Positions 20,562 through 31,973 of a stretch of DNA of 64,000 nucleotides are shown here, piece after piece. Source of the DNA: Gilliamella sp. N-G2 (GTDB lineage Bacteria > Pseudomonadota > Gammaproteobacteria > Enterobacterales > Orbaceae). The number at the start of each line of letters is the position of its first letter. Within the stretch, counting starts at the first letter, position 1. Below the pieces are notes generated by a model, which ran no database searches, was not told the DNA's origin, and saw nothing but the letters and a program-made list of their open reading frames with translations. Made by a program: the position numbers and the translations under genes. Location: the NCBI RefSeq assembly GCF_002142215.1, contig NZ_NAST01000002.1:62001-126000 (forward strand), read 5' to 3'.

Positions 20562-21245
20562 ATGTTTAAACTTATTGAATTAAATATTTCTGAACCGGTT
20601 AATCAGCAGGTTTATCGCGCATTAAGAAGGGCGATTATTACATGTCAGGTGTTACCGGGAGTTCTACTTTCTGAAAAAGAGATCTCAAGTCAATTCAATG
20701 TATCACGCCAACCAGTTCGTGAAGCATTTATCAAATTAGCCGAAGCAGGATTAGTTAAAATTCTGCCACAGCGAGGTACATTTGTAACAAAAATCTCCAT
20801 TAAAAAAGTGATTGATGGACAATTTATTCGTGAAGCTGTTGAGTGTGCAATTATCAAACGGGTTGCGCAAGGAATAACCAGTGCTGATTTGGTATTATTG
20901 GATAAAAATCTTGCCGAACAAATAGATGCCAATAAGCGAAAAGATATTCGTTGTTTTTTGGAAAAAGATGACGAATTTCACCAAATTATAATGAATGTTA
21001 TTGATTGTCCAATGGCTTGGGAAACGGTCGAAAATATCAAAGCAATGATGGACAGAGTTCGATATCTCACCTTAGAAGATATTTCTCCGCCACAAGATTT
21101 AGTCAAACAGCATGAAAAAATTATTGCTGCGCTGAAAAAACATGATCCGGAAATGGCGGCATTGGCGCTGCATGAACATTTATCTAATATTTTACAAACA
21201 ATAAATATATTGTCACAACAACGTAATGATTGGTTTGTGGATTAG
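20562..21245 (+). CDS. rspR: GntR-family regulator, RspR type
   Basis: 227-residue transcription factor: N-terminal winged helix-turn-helix (LSEKEISSQFNVSRQPVREAFIKLAEAGLV, residues ~38-67) and C-terminal FCD effector domain with candidate metal-binding residues in DDEFHQI and KQHEKIIAAL. It closely resembles E. coli RspR (YdfH), the regulator of rspAB. Linkage to rspA supports local control of the cluster, probably relieved by a sugar-acid ligand. No strong ribosome binding site is seen. It has its own transcription unit, being behind the terminator at 20413. Confidence 0.88.
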   Translation: MFKLIELNISEPVNQQVYRALRRAIITCQVLPGVLLSEKEISSQFNVSRQPVREAFIKLAEAGLVKILPQRGTFVTKISIKKVIDGQFIREAVECAIIKRVAQGITSADLVLLDKNLAEQIDANKRKDIRCFLEKDDEFHQIIMNVIDCPMAWETVENIKAMMDRVRYLTLEDISPPQDLVKQHEKIIAALKKHDPEMAALALHEHLSNILQTINILSQQRNDWFVD

Positions 21246-21329
21246 CTTAGGTAAATAATAAGGTTAAGTTAAGAAAAAATATTTATAAAGAGATTAATCA
21301 CTAATAAATAATAATTGAGACTTTCTATT

Positions 21330-21608
21330 ATGATACGACAAGTTAAAATTCGAGTGAGTGGTCGTGTACAGGGCGTTGGTTTTCGCTTCTTTACTTATCA
21401 AAAAGCGACCAAACTAGGTTTAGTTGGTTATGTTAAAAATTTAGATAATGGTGAAGTAGAAATAGTGGCACAAGGGGATAACATATCAATTGCTAAATTA
21501 ATACAATGGTTTGAACAGGGCGGGCCAGTTTCAGCCCGTATAACAGAGATAAATGTTACAGAATTAATTCCTGAAAACCAATTAAATGCTTTTAATATCA
21601 AATATTAA
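21330..21608 (+). CDS. acyP: Acylphosphatase
   Basis: 92-residue enzyme hydrolysing carboxyl-phosphate bonds, same length as E. coli YccX. The active-site loop GRVQGVGFRFF contains the conserved Arg, and the Asn is in GYVKNLDNGEVE. Start at ATG 21330 fits the family; an in-frame TTG five codons earlier is not needed. It stands alone between rspR and a convergent gene. Confidence 0.95.
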   Translation: MIRQVKIRVSGRVQGVGFRFFTYQKATKLGLVGYVKNLDNGEVEIVAQGDNISIAKLIQWFEQGGPVSARITEINVTELIPENQLNAFNIKY

Positions 21609-21706
21609 TTTTATACCTAATAAGGTATTTTATAATAATAGCCTATTGTTAAACATAGTTAACATTGATAGGTTTATTATTTATAAACCATTATTTAATT
21701 AATTGT

Positions 21707-22300
21707 TTAACGTTTACGCAAATAACCGAAAACACGATAACCTTCTATTTCCCATAATCCATCTTTATAAATTAACGGAAAAGTCACCCGACTGCTTGCG
21801 TTAGGTCCCGGATTTTGCTGAACAATTTCGATCTCACCGTCGCTAACTTTACTGATAATAGCAACATGGCCATATTGAGACCATCCCAGCACAATAATAT
21901 CTTCTACTTTGGGTTTGGTCGTTGATCCATTATGGAACTGAAGTAAATTACGTCTGGTATTTATTTTACCGTCGGGAATGGAATCATCGAAAAAATCTTT
22001 TGCATGGCCATAACTATCTGGCATTTTATGATTGAAACGTTCGTAATAGTACCGTTTAATGAATTCAACACATTGATATTTAAGACCTAAATTATAACCA
22101 TCTTTAGCTACATTGCGACTACTAACATGATTAATATTGCCATTATAGTAAACTTTAACTCCATTGAATTCGTCGACAACTGTGCCAATTTTACTCTCAT
22201 TAACATTTAAATCAGCATATGCATAATGATAAAAACTAGCTAACTCCAGCATTAATAAAACAGTTAATAAATAGAGACTGTTTTTTAATCTAAATAACAT
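21707..22300 (-). CDS. Secreted CHAP-domain amidase-like protein
   Basis: 197 residues with an N-terminal signal peptide (LYLLTVLLMLELASFYHYAYA, cleavage near residue 29) and a CHAP (NlpC/P60-like cysteine hydrolase) domain. Catalytic Cys in YQCVEFIKRYYYERF, His in YGHVAIISKV, and a polar QQNPG follow. The layout resembles the amidase half of glutathionylspermidine synthetase/amidase more than phage lysins, but here it is exported. Likely substrate is a peptide amide in the periplasm, perhaps peptidoglycan; this is inference. GGAAATCAAT precedes the ATG. It is divergent from lptC, where related bacteria have kds genes. Confidence 0.72.
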   Translation of the reverse strand: MLFRLKNSLYLLTVLLMLELASFYHYAYADLNVNESKIGTVVDEFNGVKVYYNGNINHVSSRNVAKDGYNLGLKYQCVEFIKRYYYERFNHKMPDSYGHAKDFFDDSIPDGKINTRRNLLQFHNGSTTKPKVEDIIVLGWSQYGHVAIISKVSDGEIEIVQQNPGPNASSRVTFPLIYKDGLWEIEGYRVFGYLRKR

Positions 22301-22698
22301 ATTGATTTCCTATTAATATTTTTAATCATTATTAATTGATTATACCTAATTTTCAGACTTAAATATTAAGAATAATAGAACCTTTTTACTAAAAAATGTA
22401 TATATTAATTGTTATATCTGAACAATTAATTTTTCAATTAAAAAATAATATTTTATTTAAATTAAAAGAGCAGCTCATTGTTATGTATTCATTATTAAAC
22501 ACTGTAAATCGTATTTATTAAGATGTTTCAAGACCGTTATCTTGTTTATAAATTATTATCAGAATGTCATTCAACTTCTTGCAATGTCAGATATTAATTT
22601 TGTAAAAAATAAAGTAAAATAAGTTAATATTAAGATGATTTGTCATAATGATATGCCTGCGTTATTGATTAATCTTATTCAGGTAATTAACGTAAACT
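22301..22698. other. Divergent CHAP/lptC intergenic region
   Basis: About 400 AT-rich bases that must contain promoters for the CHAP gene and for the lptC operon. I see no RNA gene, strong hairpin or repeat. No remnant of kdsC or kdsD is visible. Confidence 0.4.
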
Positions 22699-23265
22699 AT
22701 GAATAAAAAAAATTTAATCTGTTTCTTGCTTCTTATTTTAATAGTTGGTGTTTATTATAGTTATCAAAATGATGATGACGTGTTGAGTACGCCATCAAAT
22801 GCAAATCAGCCTGAAACGCCAATTTATCAAAGTGAAGATATGGTTACCAATGTCTATGATTTATCCGGTAATATAGTATATAAAATTGAATCGGGTAAAG
22901 TAGAGCATTTTGATAATAATGAAAATACTGATTTTGATTTACCTAATGTTACACTTTATGATCAGGATCATACCGCAACATGGCATATTCAAGCAAAACG
23001 AGCGACTTTGACAAAAGATAAACTAATTTACCTTTATCAAGATGTAACATTAACTAATTTAATAGCCGATTCTCAATTACAGCAAGTATTAACTGATGAT
23101 GCAGTGGTTGATTTAACAACGCAACTAGTCACCTCTAAAGATCCAGTAAAAATCAAGGGAACTGGCTTTTTCTCAACAGGTGTGGGATTGGTTGGTAATT
23201 TGCGCGAAAAAACAGCAAATATACTTGAAAATGTAAAAACTTTTTATAATAGTGAGGCTCAATAA
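22699..23265 (+). CDS. lptC: LPS export protein LptC
   Basis: 188-residue bitopic inner-membrane protein (E. coli 191). One N-terminal anchor (LICFLLLILIVGVYYSY, residues 5-21) and a periplasmic beta-jellyroll (MVTNVYDLSGNIVYKIESGKVEHF). It receives lipopolysaccharide from the LptBFG extractor and hands it to LptA. Three bases separate it from lptA, so the two are coupled. Ribosome binding site is weak. Confidence 0.92.
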   Translation: MNKKNLICFLLLILIVGVYYSYQNDDDVLSTPSNANQPETPIYQSEDMVTNVYDLSGNIVYKIESGKVEHFDNNENTDFDLPNVTLYDQDHTATWHIQAKRATLTKDKLIYLYQDVTLTNLIADSQLQQVLTDDAVVDLTTQLVTSKDPVKIKGTGFFSTGVGLVGNLREKTANILENVKTFYNSEAQ

Positions 23266-23268
23266 AAA

Positions 23269-23823
23269 ATGAGATCAAAAAAACAGACATTTTTTCCATT
23301 ATTTTTTATGCTATGTGCATCATTCACTTGTTTTGCTGATGAGACTAACGTAGATGCTTCATCCGCCTCAAAAGATCAAAAGATGTTTGTTGATAATAAG
23401 CCAATTACAGTTGATGCAGATAACCAACAAATTGATATTGATAAAAATATTATTATTTTTAGTGGTAATGTTCAGATTATTCAAGATGGTTTGACGATAT
23501 GGGCAGATAAAGTTGTGATTACAGATATGCAAGATACAAGTAAACAAAAAATAACTGCATATGGTAAACCGGTAAAATATAAACAAATTCTTCCACAAAA
23601 TAATAAAATTGTGACCGGTCATTCACAACAGGTTATCTATAATGTTAAAGAAAATAATATAGTATTACAAGGTAATGCAGAGTTATTTCAACAAGATAAC
23701 CATATCAGTAGCTCAATTATTACTTATGATGTGAAAAAACAGCAAATAGTTGCACAACCAGGTAAAAAAGGCCGAGTGAAAAGTACTATCATTCCAAGTC
23801 AAGTAAAAGAGATGAATAAATAA
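23269..23823 (+). CDS. lptA: LPS transport periplasmic protein LptA
   Basis: 184-residue periplasmic bridge protein (E. coli 185) with a cleavable signal peptide ending near CFADE (residue ~24) and an OstA-like repeat core (KPITVDADNQQIDIDKNIIIFSGNVQIIQDGL). It polymerises into the LPS bridge between LptC and LptD. Its stop is immediately followed by the lptB ATG. Confidence 0.93.
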   Translation: MRSKKQTFFPLFFMLCASFTCFADETNVDASSASKDQKMFVDNKPITVDADNQQIDIDKNIIIFSGNVQIIQDGLTIWADKVVITDMQDTSKQKITAYGKPVKYKQILPQNNKIVTGHSQQVIYNVKENNIVLQGNAELFQQDNHISSSIITYDVKKQQIVAQPGKKGRVKSTIIPSQVKEMNK

Positions 23824-24549
23824 ATGGCAATTTTAAAAGCGGAAAATCTTGCTAAAGTTTATAAAAAAAGACGAGTTGTTGAAGATGTTAGTTTAACTGT
23901 AAACTCTGGTGAAATAGTAGGTTTACTTGGTCCTAACGGTGCTGGTAAAACAACTACTTTTTATATGGTGGTTGGTATTGTGACTTTAAATGCCGGAAAA
24001 ATTTACCTTGATGATCATGATATCAGTATTTTGCCATTACATGAGAGAGCGCAAAAAGGAATAGGCTATTTGCCTCAAGAGGCGTCAATATTTAGAAAAC
24101 TTTCTGTTATTGATAATATTATGGCTATTTTAGAAACTCGTAATGATATTGATAAAAATGAAAAGATTAATCGAGCAGAAGAGTTACTCGAAGAATTTCA
24201 TATTACTCATATCCGAGACAATATTGGTCAATCATTATCCGGTGGCGAACGACGACGAGTTGAGATAGCTAGGGCGTTGGCTGCAAATCCTAAATTCATT
24301 TTACTTGATGAACCATTTGCTGGTGTAGATCCCATTTCGGTGATTGATATTAAAAATATTATTAAACACCTACGTGATCGTGGTTTAGGCGTACTGATTA
24401 CCGATCATAATGTTCGTGAAACACTTGATGTTTGTGAACGAGCCTATATAGTGAATAAGGGACATTTAATTGCTGAAGGTACACCAGATAGTATATTAAA
24501 TAATGAGTATGTTAAACGTGTTTATTTAGGACATGAATTTAGATTATAG
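23824..24549 (+). CDS. lptB: LPS export ABC transporter ATPase LptB
   Basis: 241-residue ATPase (E. coli 241). Walker [11 protein letters not shown]-loop YLPQEASIF, signature [15 protein letters not shown], Walker [13 protein letters not shown] and switch His in ITDHNVRE are all present. It powers LPS extraction by LptFG. Gene abuts lptA with no spacer; rpoN follows. Confidence 0.97.
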   Translation: MAILKAENLAKVYKKRRVVEDVSLTVNSGEIVGLLGPNGAGKTTTFYMVVGIVTLNAGKIYLDDHDISILPLHERAQKGIGYLPQEASIFRKLSVIDNIMAILETRNDIDKNEKINRAEELLEEFHITHIRDNIGQSLSGGERRRVEIARALAANPKFILLDEPFAGVDPISVIDIKNIIKHLRDRGLGVLITDHNVRETLDVCERAYIVNKGHLIAEGTPDSILNNEYVKRVYLGHEFRL

Positions 24550-24555
24550 ATTATG

Positions 24556-25971
24556 ATGAAACAAGGCTTACAACTGAAGGTTTCGCAACAGTTGTCAATG
24601 ACGCCACAATTACAATTAGCTATTCGATTGTTGCAATTGTCGACTTTAGAATTACGTCAAGAAATTCAAGCTGTACTTGAAAACAATCCATTATTAGAGA
24701 TTGCAGATCAGTATGATGAAATTAATGTTGAACAAGATGAACTAAACGAAAACATTGATACTCGTGAAGCATTGGATAGCCAAGAGATTCCCGAGGATAT
24801 TCCGTTAGATGCCTCATTAGATGATATTTACACAGCTGGTACTCCTTCAGGAACTCACTCAGATTATCGTAATGATGAGTTACCAATCTATCAAGGTGAA
24901 ACGCATGAAACATTGCATGATTACTTAAAATGGCAATTAGATTTAACACCATTTAGTGACATTGATCGTGCAATTGCTGTTTCGATTATTGAAGCTATTG
25001 ATGATAGAGGTTATCTAACCGTTTCAACTGAAGAAATTCTAGAAGAACAAGGCAATAGTCAAATTGAACTTGATGAGGTTGAGGCTGTCTTAAAGCGAAT
25101 TTGGCATTTTGATCCAATTGGAGTTGGAGCAAGATCGTTACAAGAATGTTTATCTATTCAAACTCAGCATTTAACTCCGCCGGTATTAGTTAAACAGATT
25201 ATTGATAACTATTTAGATTTATTAGCAAATCATGATTATCGAACATTGAAAAAACGCTTAAATGCTACGGATGAACAGTTAAAAGAAGCCATTAATTTTA
25301 TCCAGCATTTACAACCTTATCCTGGTGATTCGGTCAATACTTTACCTCCGGATTATGTTATTCCTGATCTTGTGGTAAAAAAGATTGATGGCAAATGGAT
25401 TGCTGAATTAAATAACGATACTGTTCCGACTCTGCGTATTAATCAACAATATGCAGCAATGGAAAAAATTAGTAATGAAAGCGATAGCCAATATATTCGC
25501 GCACATTTGCAAGATGCAAATTGGTTTATTAAAAGCGTCGAAAATCGTAATGAGACACTATTAAAAGTCAGTCAATTTATTGTTGAGCACCAACAAGAAT
25601 TTTTTGAAAATGGTGCTGAATATATGAAACCAATGATTTTGTCAGATGTCGCTATGGCGATTGATATGCATGAATCGACAATTTCACGCGTGACGACGCA
25701 AAAATATTTACAATGTCCCAGTGGTATATTTGAGTTGAAATTCTTCTTCTCTAGCCATGTTAATACTGAATCTGGTGGGGAAGCCTCGTCCACAGCCATT
25801 CGGGCATTAATTAAAAAATATATTTCAGAGGAAGATGCTAAAAAGCCTTTGAGTGATAGTAAACTTGTTTCAATCCTTGAAAATCAAGGAATTATTATTG
25901 CTCGTCGAACGGTTGCTAAATATCGTGAATCTTTATCGATACCTCCGTCAAATCAGCGAAAACAGCTTTAA
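24556..25971 (+). CDS. rpoN: RNA polymerase sigma-54 factor
   Basis: 471 residues from the second of two adjacent ATGs (E. coli 477). Region I activator-interacting domain ([33 protein letters not shown]), acidic region II, core-binding domain, helix-turn-helix, and the C-terminal RpoN box [10 protein letters not shown] are present, so it should recognise -24/-12 promoters. Six bases after lptB. In E. coli hpf, ptsN, rapZ and npr follow; here a minus-strand methyltransferase follows instead. Confidence 0.96.
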   Translation: MKQGLQLKVSQQLSMTPQLQLAIRLLQLSTLELRQEIQAVLENNPLLEIADQYDEINVEQDELNENIDTREALDSQEIPEDIPLDASLDDIYTAGTPSGTHSDYRNDELPIYQGETHETLHDYLKWQLDLTPFSDIDRAIAVSIIEAIDDRGYLTVSTEEILEEQGNSQIELDEVEAVLKRIWHFDPIGVGARSLQECLSIQTQHLTPPVLVKQIIDNYLDLLANHDYRTLKKRLNATDEQLKEAINFIQHLQPYPGDSVNTLPPDYVIPDLVVKKIDGKWIAELNNDTVPTLRINQQYAAMEKISNESDSQYIRAHLQDANWFIKSVENRNETLLKVSQFIVEHQQEFFENGAEYMKPMILSDVAMAIDMHESTISRVTTQKYLQCPSGIFELKFFFSSHVNTESGGEASSTAIRALIKKYISEEDAKKPLSDSKLVSILENQGIIIARRTVAKYRESLSIPPSNQRKQL

Positions 25972-26006
25972 TAATTGGCTGTTTTCGATTCTTTTACTAT
26001 TAATTT

Positions 26007-26771
26007 CTAAATCACTTTCTGTGTTTCAATAATCATCATATCAGAGGTAAAAGAACCATCTGATTGTAATTCGAAGTAAGATTTTGTATCTTGAGATGCA
26101 CTTATTTGATAAGTCCTTATTGCATCCACTAAATTATTCGGTGTACGCATACGTTTTATCCAACTATCAAAAATCAAGGGTAAACGATGGCGTTGAATCT
26201 TATCAATAGTAAATCCAGCTTCGCTTAAAAATGTCAGCCATTCGCCTGGCGTATAGTCGCGTACGTGGGAAGTGTCACGTAGTGCTTCAATCGTTTGTAA
26301 CCAAATATCTAAAACAGGCTGACCAGGCGAAACCACATCCATAATAATTAATTTACCATTTGGTTTGGTGATACGATGTAATTCACGTAAACTTTTACCC
26401 ACATCCTGCCAATGATGGGCAGAATAACGACTGACGACAATATCAAAATAGTTATCGTCAAATGGTTGATGCTCAGCATAACCTTGTACGGTGGTAATAT
26501 TTTTTAAGTTACGTTCATCCGCAGTTTGTTCAACCACTGCTAACATTTGTTCCGATAGATCGTAAGTAGTGACATGTTTAACCTGTTTTGCTGCAATAAA
26601 ACTGACATGGCCTGCGCCACAGCCCATATCTAAAAATTCAGCATTAGGATAATTAGTTAAAAAGCTGGCTAGATATTCAAGATCCGCTCCTTGTGCATGA
26701 ACTTTACTGGTTAAGTAGGCGTTAGCTTGCTGGCCGAACTGTTGATTTACTTTATCATGATGGGTTGTCAT
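26007..26771 (-). CDS. yafE: Class I SAM-dependent methyltransferase, YafE type
   Basis: 254-residue Rossmann-fold methyltransferase. Motif I LDMGCGAGHVSFIA, acidic motif II in TTYDLSEQML, and the VSRYSAHHWQDVG segment match E. coli YafE closely. It belongs to the UbiE/Methyltransf_11 group but is not UbiE itself; the substrate is unknown. It follows leuD on the same strand after a small hairpin, so read-through from the leu operon is possible. Confidence 0.82.
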   Translation of the reverse strand: MTTHHDKVNQQFGQQANAYLTSKVHAQGADLEYLASFLTNYPNAEFLDMGCGAGHVSFIAAKQVKHVTTYDLSEQMLAVVEQTADERNLKNITTVQGYAEHQPFDDNYFDIVVSRYSAHHWQDVGKSLRELHRITKPNGKLIIMDVVSPGQPVLDIWLQTIEALRDTSHVRDYTPGEWLTFLSEAGFTIDKIQRHRLPLIFDSWIKRMRTPNNLVDAIRTYQISASQDTKSYFELQSDGSFTSDMMIIETQKVI

Positions 26772-26786
26772 TAATTTTTCCTATAC

Positions 26787-26804
26787 AAGGCGCTTGCGCG
26801 CCTT
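26787..26804. terminator. Hairpin between leuD and yafE
   Basis: Perfect AAGGCGC / GCGCCTT stem with a TTGC loop just after leuD. There is no T run on the minus-strand side, so it may be a weak terminator or an mRNA-stability element. Confidence 0.45.
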
Positions 26805-26810
26805 AATAAA

Positions 26811-27413
26811 TTAATTTAAGAATGTAGGAATTTTATGCTCAAATGAGCTGATAGCATCTTCATGTTGTAGGGTTAAACCAATATTATCTAAACCATTTAA
26901 TAAACAGTGGCGTTTGAAAGCATCAATTTTAAATGAATATTGTTTATCACCAGCAACGACGACTTCATTAACTAAATCAATAGTGAATTCAATTCCCTCA
27001 TTGGCTTCAACCAATTTAAACAACTCATCAACTTCTTCTTCAGACAAGTTAACTAATAATAGTTGATTATTGAATGAGTTATTATAAAAGATATCAGCGA
27101 AGCTCGAACCAATAATAGTTTTAAATCCATAATCGGTTAATGCCCATGGTGCATGTTCACGCGATGATCCACAACCAAAGTTTTCACGAGCTAATAAAAT
27201 ACTCGCACCTGCATATCGAGGTTTATTTAATACAAATTCTGGATTAGGTTGTTTGCCTGCGTCATCTAAAAATCGCCATTCATGAAATGCATGTTGCCCA
27301 AATCCGGTACGAGTAACTTTCTGTAAAAATTGTTTAGGAATAATCGCATCAGTATCAACGTTCGCCGCATCTAAAGGAACGACCAATCCTGTATGTGTTG
27401 TAAATTTTGCCAT
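26811..27413 (-). CDS. leuD: 3-isopropylmalate dehydratase small subunit
   Basis: 200-residue swivel-domain subunit (E. coli 201) that pairs with LeuC to isomerise 2- to 3-isopropylmalate. Characteristic sequences: [18 protein letters not shown] near the N terminus and the [16 protein letters not shown] motif. GGAG precedes the ATG, 11 bases after leuC. Last structural gene of leuABCD. Confidence 0.97.
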   Translation of the reverse strand: MAKFTTHTGLVVPLDAANVDTDAIIPKQFLQKVTRTGFGQHAFHEWRFLDDAGKQPNPEFVLNKPRYAGASILLARENFGCGSSREHAPWALTDYGFKTIIGSSFADIFYNNSFNNQLLLVNLSEEEVDELFKLVEANEGIEFTIDLVNEVVVAGDKQYSFKIDAFKRHCLLNGLDNIGLTLQHEDAISSFEHKIPTFLN

Positions 27414-27424
27414 GACAAGTCTCC

Positions 27425-28834
27425 TTAAAACGGTTTGCGAATATCAGTAAAATGACCAGTAATGGCCGCTGCTGCTGCCATTGCCGGGCTAACTAAATGT
27501 GTTCTTGCATCACGACCTTGTCGACCTTCAAAATTACGATTACTGGTAGATGCACAGCGATCACCCGGTGCTAATTTATCATCATTCATCGCTAAACACA
27601 TTGAGCATCCTGGTAAACGCCACTCAAAACCGGCATCGATAAAAATCTTATCTAATCCTTCCGCTTCGGCTTGTTCTCGTACAGGACCTGAGCCCGGAAC
27701 GACTAAAGCTTGAACACCATCGGCAACTTTACGACCTTTAGCAACTTCAGCTGCGGCACGCAGATCTTCAATACGGGAATTAGTACAAGATCCTATAAAC
27801 ACTTTATTGATCTTAATATCAGACATTTTAGTTCCAGCGGTTAACCCCATATAGGTTAAAGCTCTTTCAGCAGAATGTTTTTCAATTGGATCGGAAAAAT
27901 CTTGAGGATTTGGTACTTGAGAATCAATAGCGGTTACTTGACCAGGATTAGTTCCCCAAGTTACTTGCGGAGCAATATCTTTTGCTTCTAAAGTCACAAT
28001 CGTATCGAAATGTGCTCCATCATCTGTTTTTAAGGTTTTCCAGTAAGCAACCGCTTTCTCAAAATCTTCACCTTTAGGTGAAAATTGACGACCTTTTAAA
28101 TATTCAAATGTGGTTTCATCTGGTGCAACTAATCCAGCTTTGGCACCCATTTCAATGGCCATATTACATAATGTCATTCGGCCTTCCATTGACAAAGATG
28201 TAATTGCTTCGCCACAGAACTCAACTACATGACCTGTACCACCAGCACTGGTTGTTTTACCAATGATTGCTAGAATAATATCTTTGGCGGTAATGCCATC
28301 AGCGACTTTGCCTTTGACCTCGATTTTCATCGTTTTAGCGCGACCTTGTTTCAATGTTTGGGTAGCTAAAACATGTTCAACTTCCGATGTCCCAATCCCA
28401 AAAGCTAATGCACCAAAAGCGCCATGTGTTGCGGTGTGTGAGTCACCACAAACTATTGTCATACCAGGTAATGTCATTCCTTGCTCAGGACCAACAACAT
28501 GAACAATACCTCGTAATGGACTTTGTAAGCCATATAAAGATACGCCAAATTCCTCTGCATTCTTGGCTAATTCGGTTAATTGGATTCGTGCCATTTCACT
28601 ACAAGCACTTAAATCATTGCTTTTCGTTGAAGTATTGTGATCCATGGTGGCAAACGTTTTGTGCGGTTGACGAACTTTACGATTCATTGCTCGTAAGCCG
28701 TCAAATGCTTGTGGAGAAGTTACTTCATGAACTAAATGGCGATCAATATACAAAATAGGCGTTTCATTAGGTGCTTCATAGACAACATGTGCATCATATA
28801 GTTTTTGATACAATGTTTTTGGTTTTGTAGACAT
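27425..28834 (-). CDS. leuC: 3-isopropylmalate dehydratase large subunit
   Basis: 469-residue aconitase-family subunit binding a [4Fe-4S] cluster (E. coli 466). Cluster cysteines are in [16 protein letters not shown] and in [14 protein letters not shown]-terminal MDHNTSTK and [32 protein letters not shown] segments are diagnostic. 65 bases after leuB with AAAGGA before the start. Confidence 0.97.
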   Translation of the reverse strand: MSTKPKTLYQKLYDAHVVYEAPNETPILYIDRHLVHEVTSPQAFDGLRAMNRKVRQPHKTFATMDHNTSTKSNDLSACSEMARIQLTELAKNAEEFGVSLYGLQSPLRGIVHVVGPEQGMTLPGMTIVCGDSHTATHGAFGALAFGIGTSEVEHVLATQTLKQGRAKTMKIEVKGKVADGITAKDIILAIIGKTTSAGGTGHVVEFCGEAITSLSMEGRMTLCNMAIEMGAKAGLVAPDETTFEYLKGRQFSPKGEDFEKAVAYWKTLKTDDGAHFDTIVTLEAKDIAPQVTWGTNPGQVTAIDSQVPNPQDFSDPIEKHSAERALTYMGLTAGTKMSDIKINKVFIGSCTNSRIEDLRAAAEVAKGRKVADGVQALVVPGSGPVREQAEAEGLDKIFIDAGFEWRLPGCSMCLAMNDDKLAPGDRCASTSNRNFEGRQGRDARTHLVSPAMAAAAAITGHFTDIRKPF

Positions 28835-28899
28835 TGCTTATATTCCTTTAATATTCTTGCAAAAGGATTAATAAGATTTATTAATCCTTACTTTAAAAA

Positions 28900-29988
<1,089 letters not shown>

Positions 29989-30048
29989 TTAACAATCTAA
30001 TTATATTTTAAGTATTTCGTTATTAAGTAACGAAACAATGTTTACTTT

Positions 30049-31596
30049 TTAGTCATGCTGCAATTTCTGTTTTTGTTCTGCAACCTGATTTGCTCTATAA
30101 ACATTATTTAACACATTAATTAATGCTAATGCTGATGAATGAACAATGTCGGTAGCAAGCCCAACTCCATGGAATTTACGTCCTTTATATTCGGCAACGA
30201 TATCGACTTGACCCAAGGCATTTTCACCCTGTCCTTTAGATGCTAATTGGTATTTCACAATTGAAATAGGTTCGCCAGTAATACGATTTATCGCTTGGTA
30301 AACGGCATCAACAGGGCCATTACCTGTTGCTGCATCTGAATATTTTTGATCGCCAATAATCAAACTAACTGAAGCGGTTGAAACGACAGTAGAGCCAGAT
30401 TGTACATTAAAATAATCCAATACATAATGCTCTTCATCATCTTTAAGTTGATTAATAAAAATTAATGCTTCTAAATCATAATCAAAGACCTGGCCTTTTT
30501 TATCAGCAAGTTCTAAAAAGGCTTGGTAAACTTGATCTAAATTATAATCATTATTCTGATAACCTAATTCAGCTAAACGATGTTTTACTGCGGCTCGGCC
30601 TGAGCGAGAGGTTAAATTTAGTTGAATTTGATTTAAGCCGATTGATTCAGGGGTCATGATTTCGTAAGTTTCACGATTTTTTAACACTCCATCTTGATGA
30701 ATTCCTGATGAGTGTGCAAATGCATTACTACCAATTACTGCCTTATTGGACGGTATTGGTGTGTTAGTAATTTGGCTAACGATTTGACTGGTACGATAGA
30801 TCTCTTGATGATTAATATTGGTGTGAACGTTTAAGATATTTTGGCGGACTTTAATCGCCATAATGACCTCTTCTAAAGCCGTATTACCAGCGCGTTCGCC
30901 TAAACCATTCATCGCCCCTTCAATCTGGCGAGCACCTTCTTGAATCGCGCTAATCGAGTTAGCCACCGACATGCCCAAGTCATCATGACAATGAACAGAG
31001 ATAATCGCTTTATCAATGTTCGGGACACGTTCAAACAAGGTATGAATAATGCCACCAAATTGATAAGGGACAGTATAACCGACAGTATCTGGTATATTGA
31101 TCGTCTTTGCCCCTGCTTGAATTGCTGCTTCAACAATCCGACATAAGTTATCAATTGGGGTACGGCCTGCATCTTCACAAGAAAACTCCACATCATCTGT
31201 ATAATTACGTGCACGTTTAACACAGTGCACAGCCTTTTCAACAACATCTTCAAATGTCATCTTTAATTTATCTTTAACATGTAAGGTTGATGTCGCCATA
31301 AAAGTGTGGATACGAAATTGATCGGCTACTTTTAAAGCTTCGGCGGCAACATCAATATCCTTATCAATACAACGAGACAAAGCACAAACACGACTATTTT
31401 TAATGGTTTTAGCAATAGTTTGTACTGATTCAAAATCACCTGGAGATGAGATAGGAAAACCAACTTCCATTACATCTACTTGCATTCTCTCTAATGCTAA
31501 TGCTATTTGAAGTTTTTCTTTAACACTTAAACTTGCTTGTAACGCCTGTTCACCATCACGTAATGTTGTGTCAAAAATAATAATTTGATCGCTCAT
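30049..31596 (-). CDS. leuA: 2-isopropylmalate synthase
   Basis: 515-residue first enzyme of leucine synthesis (E. coli 523). TIM-barrel [16 protein letters not shown] with catalytic residues, metal-binding [13 protein letters not shown], and [13 protein letters not shown]. The C-terminal ~130 residues form the leucine-binding regulatory domain. AAAGGA precedes the start. Directly below the leader/attenuator, so controlled by leucyl-tRNA supply. Confidence 0.97.
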   Translation of the reverse strand: MSDQIIIFDTTLRDGEQALQASLSVKEKLQIALALERMQVDVMEVGFPISSPGDFESVQTIAKTIKNSRVCALSRCIDKDIDVAAEALKVADQFRIHTFMATSTLHVKDKLKMTFEDVVEKAVHCVKRARNYTDDVEFSCEDAGRTPIDNLCRIVEAAIQAGAKTINIPDTVGYTVPYQFGGIIHTLFERVPNIDKAIISVHCHDDLGMSVANSISAIQEGARQIEGAMNGLGERAGNTALEEVIMAIKVRQNILNVHTNINHQEIYRTSQIVSQITNTPIPSNKAVIGSNAFAHSSGIHQDGVLKNRETYEIMTPESIGLNQIQLNLTSRSGRAAVKHRLAELGYQNNDYNLDQVYQAFLELADKKGQVFDYDLEALIFINQLKDDEEHYVLDYFNVQSGSTVVSTASVSLIIGDQKYSDAATGNGPVDAVYQAINRITGEPISIVKYQLASKGQGENALGQVDIVAEYKGRKFHGVGLATDIVHSSALALINVLNNVYRANQVAEQKQKLQHD

Positions 31597-31648
31597 TGTT
31601 ATTTCCTTTATATTTTAGCGCTATCTCGGTATTTCAAGTTAAGAAAAC

Positions 31649-31674
31649 AAAAAACCCGCACTTTAGCGCGGGTT
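31649..31674 (-). terminator. leu operon attenuator
   Basis: On the minus strand a 9-bp GC-rich stem (AACCCGCGC / GTGCGGGTT, one wobble) with a TAAA loop and T6, between leuL and leuA. A second small hairpin CGCAT-CAGT-ATGCG at 31746-31733 inside the leuL reading frame can act as the pause hairpin. Classic transcription attenuation layout. Confidence 0.88.
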
Positions 31675-31709
31675 CTTGTTAATTTGTTGAGTTAATTACT
31701 AAACTACTT

Positions 31710-31784
31710 TTACTCCACATACAAGCTATCCGCGCATACTGATGCGAGGAGGATGTTGAGTAGGAGGTCAGTATATTTAATCAT
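31710..31784 (-). CDS. leuL: leu operon leader peptide
   Basis: 24-codon reading frame starting MIKYTDLLLNILLASV, with GAGAAG before the ATG. Five leucine codons crowd into positions 7-13, using CTC and CTA, codons that are scarce elsewhere in this AT-rich DNA. Its position just above the attenuator and leuA identifies it as the leucine-sensing leader. Ribosome stalling on these codons would favour read-through when leucyl-tRNA is short. The sequence is unlike E. coli LeuL apart from the Leu run. Related, decayed copies occur at 33808 and 35902. Confidence 0.85.
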   Translation of the reverse strand: MIKYTDLLLNILLASVCADSLYVE

Positions 31785-31973
31785 TAACTTCTCAATTATT
31801 ATAATATGAATAAAATGTTGACACTATTTCTATCAAAAAAGGGTACTAATGTCAATAATAAATATTGATTAAATTAAATAGTCGTCTGCAAATAATATAG
31901 CTATCTTCTTGAAAAGATTTTTATTTAGACAATAACGGTGATTGATACTTGTAAGTAAAATAAATTACAAATA

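Noticed and set aside
28263-28758. Plus-strand open frames of 79 and 123 codons opposite leuC
   Set aside because: Shadow frames of a highly conserved gene, no start signals.
30909-31253. 114-codon frame in another phase of leuA
   Set aside because: Overlaps conserved leuA coding sequence completely; composition is that of a shifted frame.
31798-31803. TATAAT on the minus strand as the leuL promoter -10
   Set aside because: It would place the transcript start inside the leuL ribosome binding site and the -35 (TAGTGT) is poor.
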